This document shows, in pieces, positions 1-8,553 of a stretch of DNA of 64,000 nt. The notes under the pieces are model-generated. The model saw nothing but the letters and a program-made list of their open reading frames with translations. It did not search any database and had not been told where the DNA came from. Each line of letters starts with the position of its first letter. Position 1 is the first letter of the stretch. Origin of the DNA: Oikopleura dioica (Eukaryota; Chordata; Appendicularia; Copelata; Oikopleuridae); the NCBI GenBank assembly GCA_907165135.1, contig OU015566.1:64501-128500 (forward strand). The letters run 5' to 3'. The position numbers and the translations under genes are program-made.

Positions 1-2390
1 TCGCCTTCCGAAAACGCAATTTTACAAATGTCAGCTTTTTTTGTTATCGAATTTGAGCGGCTAAGATAGTCGCTTATTTTCATATCTTTTGATTTTCGCT
101 GAATCGGCTTATAAGAGAACCCTTGAATATTCATAATCCAACGCTGGATTTTCCGGTTTTTTGTTTTTAGAGAATTTATGAATTTTAAGCATGAATTATC
201 GACGACCCAGTCAAATTCATTAAATAAAAGATACGGTGCCCAGCGCTCCATACATGTCATTCCACTGTAAAGCTCTTTCTCAACAGTCACATACCGAGCT
301 TGTGTTTCTGAAAAATTTCCTGAATGATAAGCGATCTGGCGCAAGCAATTTTCTCCGTGCTCATGCGCTAAGTTAGGAAATCGACAAAACGAAAGGCATC
401 CCCCGAAGCCTGTTTCTGAAGCATCCGATTCAAGGACGAATCTACAATTTTTGGGAGGCAATGACAATTGAAGCGCATTACTCGAAATTATGTCCTTCAA
501 TTTTTCAAAGGCTTCAGTTGCCTCTGGAGTCCACTCAAATTTACCTCGATAGGTTTTCGTTATTGGAAGCGCTAGTTCTGCAAAACTCTCAATAAAACGC
601 CTGTGACTCGAAAGAGCTCCAAATAGCGAAATCGCCTCGTCCCGATCCTTCGGAATTTCTCGATCCTTAATCGCTTCTACTCTACTCTGCGAAGGCCGAA
701 TACATCCTTTCTCGATTTCAAACCCAAGAAAATCAACTTTTTTCACGCAAAAAATCGCTTTTCTTGCGTTAAGTCGAAGCGAATTTACTGCCATTATTTT
801 GAAAAACTTTTGTAAATTTTCCAAATGGGTTTCATAATCTGGGCTGTGGACGATAAGGTCGTCCAAGTACGCTGTAATTTCTGTCCGCGGAACGTCCTCG
901 AGAACCTTATCTATTACTTTCGCGAAATAACTCGGGGAATTTCTAGTGCCCATAGGCATTCGCTTGAATTGAAATTGGCCGTATTCACAACTGAATGCGG
1001 TTTTCTCCTTCGAACTCTCTTCAATTGCAATCTGGTGGAAACCCTTGATCATGTCTGCTATACTATAAATTCGGCTCTCCGCTAAATAGTTGAGTGTGTC
1101 CTCAATATTTGGCAACGGGTGATTTGCCTGGACTGTGATGGAATTTAAGCGTCTAAAATCAATAACTAGCCTAAATTTACCATTTTTCTTTCTTACTAAT
1201 AGCAAGGGCGAATTCCATGGACTGTTAGATTTTTCGATTATATCATGGCTTTCGAATAAAGAAAGAAGCTCTTTTAAAAATGGCCGAAGACTGTACGGAG
1301 TGCGGTACGGATCAGAACAAACCGGAGGATGGTTACCGGTATCTATTACAAATTTGCCAATTTCCGAAGGTGGAAGAATGTCTTCTTCATCGAGAAATAA
1401 AAACCAGTATTTTTCAATTAATTTAAGCAGCTTTTCTTTTAGTTCGCTTGGCATATCTCCGATAGTAATTTTGCTCAAAATACTTTCAAGAGTTTCTTTA
1501 CTCGCAACTTGAAGTTTTGAAACCTGAACAACTGGAAAAAGCTTTGCAAAAACTGTACCACGCGGAATTTTTATACTCGCGTCTGTGGGATTGATCACAA
1601 GAATTCTGAAAAGCTTCGAATCATTTTCTACAGTTTGGATGGAAGGGATTAATTCTAACTTCGATTTTTTAAGAGCGCTTTCCTCAAAAAATAAATTACA
1701 TGAACTTTCTAAACCAACAACTTCCAGATCAAAAATTGTCTCCGATTTAGCTCGAAAAGTTCTAGTCTCCATTGACACTGCATCAAAAGCCTCACTTTCT
1801 CCGGGCAAAAAATCCTCGAATCCCGAATCAAAACCCTCTTGACTCTTTGACGCTTCAACGAAAGTCTCACTTTTATCGAACGTCGAATCCTCAAATCCCG
1901 AATCATTAACCTCTTTACTCTTTGACAGCAAATCAACTCTTTTTCCACTAATTTTTTCACAGAGATTTGCGTGTCTTTGAATCGGCCCGGCCTGGATCAT
2001 TCTACGACGTTTTAAATTTAGAAGACAGTCGTTTCCCTCTAGAAAATTACTACCTAAAATCGAGGAGAATTCGTCTGGAACAATGAACAATTTAGCTTTA
2101 CCCCACTCGACTGAATCAATCTTTACAGCGGCTTCAATGTACCCTTCGATTCTCATGGCACTGTTATTGAAGCTATTAACGATAAGGGAAGAGCTCGATA
2201 TCTCACAATTTTTTGGAACATATTTTTTCTGAAGAGTACAGATCTGACTACCAGTGTCTATTAAAAAATTTACAGAAGAATCAAAAACAGAAGCATTTAC
2301 AAAATATTGACTCCCAATTTTTGAAAAACTACTAGAGAGAATACTTATTAAAGGAAGGTCGTCCTGGCCAAACGAACTTCCATTAATTAG
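1..2390 (-). CDS. pol: Element A Pol (protease, reverse transcriptase, RNase H), partial
   Basis: Read in the -1 frame of gag; I checked the frame codon by codon and it has no stop from 2390 to position 1. The aspartic protease DTGSQ motif is at about 2244-2258. The RT catalytic YLDD box is at 858-869, with the MPMG motif just before it. RNase H follows (ETDAS at about 410-430, D near 210), then the ISDYLSRS motif close to position 60. Integrase and the tail domain lie beyond the window start. Closest relative in the window is element C pol, which has breaks that A lacks. It has no ATG of its own, so expression should depend on -1 frameshifting. Confidence 0.9.
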
Positions 2391-3520
2391 TTTAAAGTTT
2401 CTTCATTTTTTGCTCCCGCCGGAACCTTTCGGTCCGGGCATGATTTCGCCATGTGACCCGACTTCCCACAAACAAAACAAGTAATTTTTGGACACTCTGA
2501 TCTCCAGTGCTCATTTGTATTACAGGGCCGGCAGAACCTCGTTCTTTGTCTCCACTGGCCCTGGCTTGGAGCGGAAAACCCTGGACGACTCTGCTCTTGT
2601 TGGCTGCTCTGGTTAGAAAAGCGCGGGGCATACGGGCGAGGTGAGAAATCTCGCCCTTGATTGCTTCCCATTTCATTAATTTTCGCCGCCAAAATGGCGA
2701 TCTGATCGATGAGCCGGCCGTTTTGCTCCTCTGCTCTTGCCTGATTAGCCGCAACTGTCTGTTCAAATTTTTCGGCTTGTTGAGCGAGCATTTGCGACTG
2801 GCTCTCCATTAGATCGTCAATTTGCGCCTGAATCTGCACCTTATTAACTGACGGGCAGTTCGATTTCATGTGTCGCTTGCGCGTGTCCAGATAATTAGCA
2901 ATGGTCTCTACCGACTCGTCCCACTGCAAATTATCAAGCAGAAAACTCCTGTTGGCCGGGCTGATTGATTTTTTAAATTTTTCTGATATCAAAAATTTCT
3001 TATTTTCCTCATTATCTGTAATCAAGCCCGCAACAGAAGTGATCCGCTTCAAAAATCGAGAAAAGGACTCCGAATTCTCGACCTTTCTGGACATAGAATC
3101 AAGAGAATCTTTCGCGCGTTCCACTTTTTCCTCCTGTGACTCTTCTTGAAAAAGACTCGATATAAACTCGAGTCTATCTTCTGCGCCCTCGATTCGGCTT
3201 AATTCCTCCCCATATTCCCCATAAAAATCAGGTGCACAGCAGTGCAAAACAAAGTCCGCGGCTAGGTCTTTAAATTGAGCCTCCAGCTCAGCCTTTCTTG
3301 AAGAAGGATGGGCCTCAAAAGCTCTGTCAAGCCCCCACTTAGCCCTGGTTATTTTATTCTGCACATTTTTGTACAGCAGATTTTTCTCAAAAAATTTCAT
3401 TTTCAGGCTAAAACCCTGCCCCAAAGGAACCGAAAAAAGGTTGGCCGCATTAAGAATTTCTTCTGGGCTCTTACTTTTTGGAAGTTGTGCGTCGGCTCGT
3501 GTCTCTTCCGGGTTCACCAT
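2387..3520 (-). CDS. gag: Element A Gag polyprotein
   Basis: 377 residues, intact. The structural protein of the virus-like particle. Residues about 20-220 are charged and helical and resemble the capsid-like regions of the other Gags here (motif ISPANRSFLL near the end of that region). A Gln-rich coiled-coil-like stretch (about 225-275) and a basic Pro/Gln/Arg linker follow. Two zinc knuckles of form CX2CX4HX4C sit near the C-terminus (first CRPC..H..C, second CFVC..H..C), the usual nucleic-acid-binding signature. The ATG uses the last base of the LTR (3520) plus the TGG that should start the primer-binding site. The reading frame ends TTA AAC TAA, forming a -1 slippery heptamer with the preceding T. 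Confidence 0.93.
   Translation of the reverse strand: MVNPEETRADAQLPKSKSPEEILNAANLFSVPLGQGFSLKMKFFEKNLLYKNVQNKITRAKWGLDRAFEAHPSSRKAELEAQFKDLAADFVLHCCAPDFYGEYGEELSRIEGAEDRLEFISSLFQEESQEEKVERAKDSLDSMSRKVENSESFSRFLKRITSVAGLITDNEENKKFLISEKFKKSISPANRSFLLDNLQWDESVETIANYLDTRKRHMKSNCPSVNKVQIQAQIDDLMESQSQMLAQQAEKFEQTVAANQARAEEQNGRLIDQIAILAAKINEMGSNQGRDFSPRPYAPRFSNQSSQQEQSRPGFSAPSQGQWRQRTRFCRPCNTNEHWRSECPKITCFVCGKSGHMAKSCPDRKVPAGAKNEETLN
2390..2396 (-). promoter_or_regulatory. -1 ribosomal frameshift slippery site T TTA AAC (element A)
   Basis: On the minus strand the last gag codons read T TTA AAC TAA in the gag frame, an exact X XXY YYZ heptamer placed directly before the stop. The pol frame is -1 and continues as CTA ATT. 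Classical heptamer family; function is inferred. Confidence 0.85.
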
Positions 3521-5245
3521 GATACAAAATCTCTTGTTTTGCTGATTGCAATTAAAATTTAACTAATCAAATTATTTTTCCTGCAGTAAATTTTAATCAA
3601 AATTTTTAAATTAACGGTTATTTGTTTATTCGAGGAATGAGGGAAATTTGGCGGTGAGCGAAAATGCAAAAAATATGCAGCTGCATTTTCAAAATATAAA
3701 AACAGGAGTGCACGCGCGAAAAGCATGGTTTTTCAGAATCACAAAGTTCAAAAGTTCGCCTCAGTTTTTTTCTTCCGGATAATCAATAACGACCTTTTCA
3801 GATCAAATTCTTTCGCTTGAGCCGGGTTCTCAGGCATTTTTTCATATCAGGAGACGAACAGGGAAGGGATGAACAATGTCGCAAGTGGCGGCGCCAAATT
3901 TCGAATAAATAAAATAAAGAAAGATTAATTAAAGATAAAGAAGGGTTAAATAAATAAAAAAAGCAAGTTAAAATAATCTATAATAATAATTGGCCAGTAA
4001 TTAGAATTATAAATTACAGAAAGGTTAATTATACGGAAAATTCTTTTTTTTTCAATTTTTTATCTTTTTGTTTGAGTTTTTTTTCGTTTCAATTTACGGT
4101 GAGAAATAAATAAGCATAAAAAAACAGTTAAATAAAATAACGCTACGATAAAATAATATATACAGTAAAGTTTATGGTCAAAACTACTTCGGCTCACCTT
4201 GCAGTGCTTATTGACGCCTTTTGCTTTGCCTCGCTACTTTGCGTCAAGCCCTATCGTTGACAGGGAACCGCAAGATGCCAAGTATCTGCAGCTTGAAGCT
4301 TGCCATCCGGCGCGCCCATGGGTGCCATTTGAAGTAGATTTGAAGAGTTGGCGAGGTGGTAGAACTCGCGTCCGCGCCGAGAGCAGCAGTCGAAGATTTT
4401 CCAAATAGAACAGAAAAGGATAATACCACTAGCTTGAATTTTAGAATAAATTAACCCCCGAACACTCAGGGATTTTACAGAACAAAATCAATTTAATTGA
4501 GGAAAGAAACGATTCAAGCTAAAAAAGAGACGATTAAGGCTTGAGAAGAGACGTTCTAAGCTAGAGAAGAGTCGATTTAATAAAATTTTGCAATTTAAAA
4601 TAAAATTAACCCTCGAACATGCGGGGCTTTTCATGCACAACAAAGAGCGATTTGATTAATTTCAGCAATCATAAATAAAAGTTAACCCTCGAACACTTTG
4701 GTCTGGATATTAATCATAAATTTCAAATAAAGTTAACCCTCGAACACAAGGGTTTCCATGCAAACATTTTTTTCCCAAGCAATGAATGGTCAATCATGCA
4801 AATTTTAACATGAAAATTTGAAGCATTTTTAGTAAATAAATTTAGGAATCAAGCGGTTACTTTTGAAGGTGGTTCTAATTAGGTTTCGAATAATAATTGT
4901 ACAGTATTTATAAGTGCACGCGTACGTACTGTTAAGCCTAGACTCTGACCGCTTAATTTTAACCCCTAACCAGAGAAAACTGAAGAGTGCGGCCGCTCGC
5001 TGGCCTTAGAGGTCTGCCGAGGTTCTAGCTCCGATGCAGACATAAAGCCGCGAGAAGACCTTTTACCATATGTGAGATGATAATTTGGACCGTGAAGAGA
5101 CGTTTTTGGGCGGAAAATTCGACGCCATCTTTTCAAATTTCTAAGTGTGAATTTGGGCAGTATTTTGAAGCTTAGTTCGAGTTCAATTTTACCGTGAATA
5201 TTATCAAAAGATTTTTTTTTCAGTTGTTTCTGTAGTATTGTATCA
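3520..5245 (-). repeat. Element A 5' LTR
   Basis: About 1726 bp, starting TGATAC and ending GTATCA on the minus strand. It aligns along its length with the element C LTR: terminal box, TACGTACGCGTG promoter-like box with a following TTATAAAT TATA-like sequence near 4910-4929, spaced copies of TTCGAGGGTTAA, hairpin I, splice-donor-like and splice-acceptor-like sites. Only one LTR is in the window, so no age estimate is possible. Confidence 0.92.
4212..4246 (-). promoter_or_regulatory. Leader hairpin I and splice-donor-like site (element A)
   Basis: Minus strand: TGACGC ... GCGTCA, a perfect 6-bp stem, followed by AATAAGCACTGCAAG and GTGAGC. GCAAG|GTGAG (GT at 4197-4196) matches a 5' splice donor. 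A candidate acceptor TTACTGCAG ends at 3581, about 60 nt before gag. The same layout occurs in every LTR of the window with different stem sequences. Confidence 0.6.
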
Positions 5246-6329
5246 AACGCTGCAATTAAAATTAGAGCGAAAAACGAAATTTCAAAATTTTGACCTCGTT
5301 TTTGGGCGATTCATGATAACGATGACCATCGAAAAAAAAATTTTTTTTTTGAATTTTTTTTCTGTTGGGTTTGAGAGACTCAGAATCAACCAAAATGACG
5401 CTCGGAAGACGGCAGAAACGCTGTAAATAAAATTTGAGCAAATAACGAAATTTCAAAATTTTGACCTCGTTTTTGGGCGATTCATGATAACGATGACCAT
5501 CGAAAAAAAAATTATATTTTTGAAATATTTTTTCTGTTGGGTTTGAGAGGCTCAGTATCAACCAAAATGACGCTCAGAAGACGGCAGAAACGCTGCAAAT
5601 AAAATTTGGGCAAAAAACGAAATTTCAAAATTTTGACCTCGTTTTTGGGCGATTCATGATAACGATGACCATCGAAAAAAAAATTTTTTTTTTTTGAATT
5701 TTTTTCTGTTGGGTTTGAGAGGCTTAGAATCAATAAAAATGACGCTCGGAAGACGGCAGAAATGCTGCAAATAAAATTGGGGCAAAAACGAAATTTCAAA
5801 ATTTTGACCTCGTTTTTGGGCGATTCATGATAACGATGACCATCGAAAAAAAAATTTTTTTTTTTGAATTTTTTTTCTGTTGGGTTTGAGAGGCTCAGAA
5901 TCAACCAAAATGACGCTCGGAAGACGGCAGAAACGCTGCAAATAAAATTAGGGCAAAAAACGAAATTTCAAAATTTTGACCTCGTTTTTGGGCGATTCAT
6001 GATAACGATGACCATCGAAAAAAAAATTTTTTTTTTTTGAATTTTTTTTCTGTTGGGTTTGAGAGGCTCAGAATCAACCAAAATGACGCTCGGAAGACGG
6101 CAGAAACGTTGCAAATAAAATAAGGGCAAAAAACGAAATTTCAAAATTTTGACCTCGTTTTTGGGCGATTCATGATAACGATGACCATCGAAAAAAAAAT
6201 TTTTTTTTTGAATTTTTTTTCTGTTGGGTTTGAGAGGCTCAGAATCAACCAAAATGACGCTCGGAAGACGGCGGAAACGCTGCAAATAAAATTAGAGCAA
6301 AAAACGAATCTTCAAAATTTTGACCTCGT
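5246..6329 (+). repeat. Satellite array 1 (about 171-172 bp monomer, about 6 copies)
   Basis: Successive starts of the GACCTCG box at about 5292, 5463, 5635, 5806, 5978 and 6151 give spacings of 171, 172, 171, 172 and 173. Each monomer has a TGATAACGATGACCATCG box, an A-tract/T-tract run, a CTGTTGGGTTTGAGAGGCT box, an AATGACGCTCGGAAGACGG box and a CGAAATTTCAAAATTTTGA stretch. Because 171 is a multiple of three, long accidental open frames run through it on both strands. Confidence 0.95.
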
Positions 6330-6514
6330 TAATACCTATACTGGAAAGAACACAAAAAATAAAATTGAATTCCTTTCTTTCACGGCCCGTTCGTCAACTT
6401 GGATAGATTTTTGATTCGAGACACACAAAATCGGTTAAACATGGATTCTTGAGCCAATTCCGTGGATTGCTTGCATGAGATCATCTTAATCAAAATACTG
6501 TTTTTTTCTCATAA

Positions 6515-6522
6515 CGTACGCG
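6515..6522 (+). promoter_or_regulatory. CGTACGCG promoter-like box (element B LTR)
   Basis: Palindrome-centred CGTACGCG(T) followed by an AT-rich ttattc and, about 20 nt on, CAAAGGCACATTAGCC. The same box is in the LTRs of A, C, D and F, where in A, C and D it precedes a TATA-like sequence. Promoter role is inferred. Confidence 0.45.
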
Positions 6523-6814
6523 TTATTCACATCATCAAAGGCACATTAGCCAGCGTCATTTGGCGTTTAATTCTCACAAATTTTAGGAACGCATGAACAT
6601 TCAAACAATTAAAATATTCTTATTTTATTTTCTGAAAATTATTATTCTGGTAATTATTATTTCTTCGACGATTCCTGATTCTCCTCCTTGATTTCACAAT
6701 TCGACAATCACTTCTGGAAACTCCCATCTACAATGGAATGCTATCTTCTCTTCTATGATTTCAGTTGGACTGCCGTATGTAGCTCATCCCCAGCCGAGTT
6801 CCGCTTAGCGGCTT

Positions 6815-6851
6815 GACACTGTGACCCCGTGCACCGCGGGATGGCGGTGTC
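6815..6851 (+). promoter_or_regulatory. Leader hairpin I and splice-donor-like site (element B)
   Basis: GACAC (6815-6819) pairs with GTGTC (6847-6851) around a GC-rich loop. It is followed by TGTAAGTGCTCCTG and GTAGGT (GT at 6866). In F the stem is TGACAG/CTGTCA, a compensatory change. Candidate acceptors end at 7379 (TTCGCAAG) or 7385 (GTTGCAG), so a leader intron of about 515 nt is possible. A second donor-like GTAAGT lies at 6853. Confidence 0.6.
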
Positions 6852-7051
6852 TGTAAGTGCTCCTGGTAGGTTTTGTTGATTGAATCCCTTTTTGGCTCGA
6901 TTTAAGGACGACTGGTCATCTTCTTCAAATACGACAAAACTGCACTTTCTTCAACAAAAACGACAGCTTCAACTACAATGACAACGACTTTGCTTGGACT
7001 GACAACGATTTGGACAACGGACTTGGTTAAACTTTTTTATTTGTTTAATTT

Positions 7052-7101
7052 CTTATCAGCAGTGATATGGCCACATAGTGGGAAGTTGAGCTGTTGATAA
7101 G
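7052..7101 (+). promoter_or_regulatory. Leader hairpin II (element B)
   Basis: Outer stem CTTATCAGCAG/CTGTTGATAAG (one mismatch) encloses an inner stem CCAC-ATA-GTGG (7071-7081) and a GAAGTTGAG strand. The same two-tier structure with different paired bases occurs in D, E, F, G and the solo LTR. It lies inside the candidate leader intron, so it would be present only in unspliced RNA. Confidence 0.65.
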
Positions 7102-7416
7102 AAAGAAAAATTAAAATATATTTCAACAGTGAAACTGCTGCTAGCGTCACGTGAACGCGATTGAAAGGTCAAAAACAAAAAGAAGAAAACAATTGCGCGA
7201 AAAGCGCATCGCCATATCTGGAAAAGAAAATAAGCGCGCGAAATGCGCGAGCGCCTTATTTGGAAATAATTGCACCTGCTTGAAATTGAAATTGAAAATT
7301 TTGAAAATTGAAAATCACTTCTCTTCTTACCAAATACAATAGCAGCGTTTCCGAATTTCTTGAGTTTTTTCTTCGCAAGTTGCAGCTAGCTTAGAGAATT
7401 ATTTTGAAATTGTATC

Positions 7417-8553
7417 ATGGCGACCACCGAACCGAACCTTCAATCAAAGGTACACAAAATGCCGGAGGAATTACTCTTTTCACCTTTTCCCTCGTTAAAT
7501 CCTCGGCAGTTTTTTCGGCCGAATATGCTTGCGTTTGAATTTACGAATTCAAAAAATAGTTTGAGCGATAAAATAGCCGCAATGAAAAAGATTTTCAAAA
7601 AATCAATTAAAGATCATGGCCGAGAGGCTGAAGAAACAGAATTGATTAATCAATTTGAACAGGCATCGGTTGATTGCGTGCGAAATAATTGCTCACACGA
7701 TTTTTTGAATAATTATTCTCGAGAAATGTCAAATTTAGAAACAGTTGAGGCGACTTTCGATTTTTTGGAAGCTCTTTTTGGATGTGAAACTGAGGAGGAA
7801 AAAAAAGAGCGAGCCTCCAAGGAGCTTGAAAGGCTCTCCAGGCGCATTGATATGAATGAAAAATTTTCAGCCTTTTTGCAGCGAATTACTAGTGTCGCAA
7901 AATTGATTTCTGACAAACCAGACGCGGTGAATTTTATTGTCGATGATCATTTTTCTAAAAGTCTGGAGCCCTCAAATCGAGCATTTTTAAGAGACCATGG
8001 GTACAGTAAAAAATCAACAGCCGAAAAAGTTGCGTTTCTTGACTCTCGAGAGAGATATTTGAGCGTAAATGTCTCTGCTGTTCATTCAAATGATTTTTCT
8101 TCTCTCGTCGATAAGACTAGTGAGCTGTTGGATGCAAAGCTTGACCAAATTGAGGCTGCTTACGAGCGCAGAGCGGAGGAATTTAAAGAAAGTATCCAGC
8201 AGCTTACTGCCACAGTTGCGAAACTCGAGCTAGAGAAAATAAGTTCCCAAAAAAATCCCACCCCGATTCCCTAGCAAACCCCAATTCAAGCGCCAGGATT
8301 TCCTCCTCAGTTTCATAATTTTTGGGGACAACAGTCCGGTAATCAGGTTCCTATGTCAAGTTTTCCGCCACGTCCACCACCATTTTGTTTTAATTGTAAG
8401 CAATATGGACATTTTAAATCTCGCTGTCCCAAAATTTTATGCTATGAATGCCATAATTACGGGCACATTGGAAGGTTCTGCCCAAAGAAAACCGGTCAAA
8501 AGGCAACGGGAGAGACCAAAGAGCCAAAAACTAATTTACGAGCCCGATCATGA
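7417..8553 (+). pseudogene. gag: Element B Gag with in-frame stop
   Basis: Starts at the ATG formed by LTR base 7417 plus TGG. Residues 1-285 match the F and G Gags, with motifs MPEELLF, RQFFRPNML and SHDFLNNYSREMS. The frame is then cut by TAG at 8272-8274. The same frame stays open afterwards to TGA at 8551-8553 and encodes the two CX2CX4HX4C zinc knuckles (CFNC..., CYEC...) from about 8386. The stop therefore separates the capsid-like part from the nucleic-acid-binding part. At the gag end the slippery run has five As where F and G have six, moving pol out of the -1 frame. Confidence 0.88.

Larger units (their letters stand above)
1..5245 (-). mobile_element. Element A: Ty3/Gypsy-type LTR retrotransposon, truncated by window start
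   Basis: Minus-strand element. Its 5' LTR is at 3520-5245, gag follows, and pol runs off the window at position 1. The outer edge is set by the LTR terminus TGATAC (reading the minus strand) meeting satellite at 5246. The expected 5-bp target duplication here would be AACGC (5246-5250), but the partner copy lies outside the window. LTR, Gag and Pol are all clearly related to element C. Gag is intact, and I found no stop in pol codon by codon from the frameshift site to position 1, so the visible part could be functional. Confidence 0.93.
6330..7417 (+). repeat. Element B 5' LTR
   Basis: 1088 bp, beginning TAATAC and ending GTATCA. Holds a CGTACGCG box (6515-6522), then CAAAGGCACATTAGCC, a CCGC-TTA-GCGG mini-stem, hairpin I, a splice-donor-like site, a CAACGAC-rich tract, hairpin II and a splice-acceptor-like site. 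Its last A forms the first base of the gag ATG. Confidence 0.95.

Noticed and set aside
5262-6285. Many open frames of 60-130 codons on both strands within the satellite
   Set aside because: They repeat every 57 codons because the monomer is close to 171 bp, contain long Phe/Lys runs from the A/T tract, and vary with tract length. They are artefacts of repeat periodicity.
5246-6329. CRISPR-like array of regularly spaced repeats
   Set aside because: The repeats are contiguous 171-172 bp monomers without unique spacers, in eukaryotic repeat DNA.
7151-7342. Short LTR open frames that recur in both LTR copies (for example 7151-7342, 26478-26660, 48986-49330)
   Set aside because: Presence in both LTRs follows from LTR duplication. 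They are not shared between families and overlap predicted RNA structure, with no initiation context or domain.
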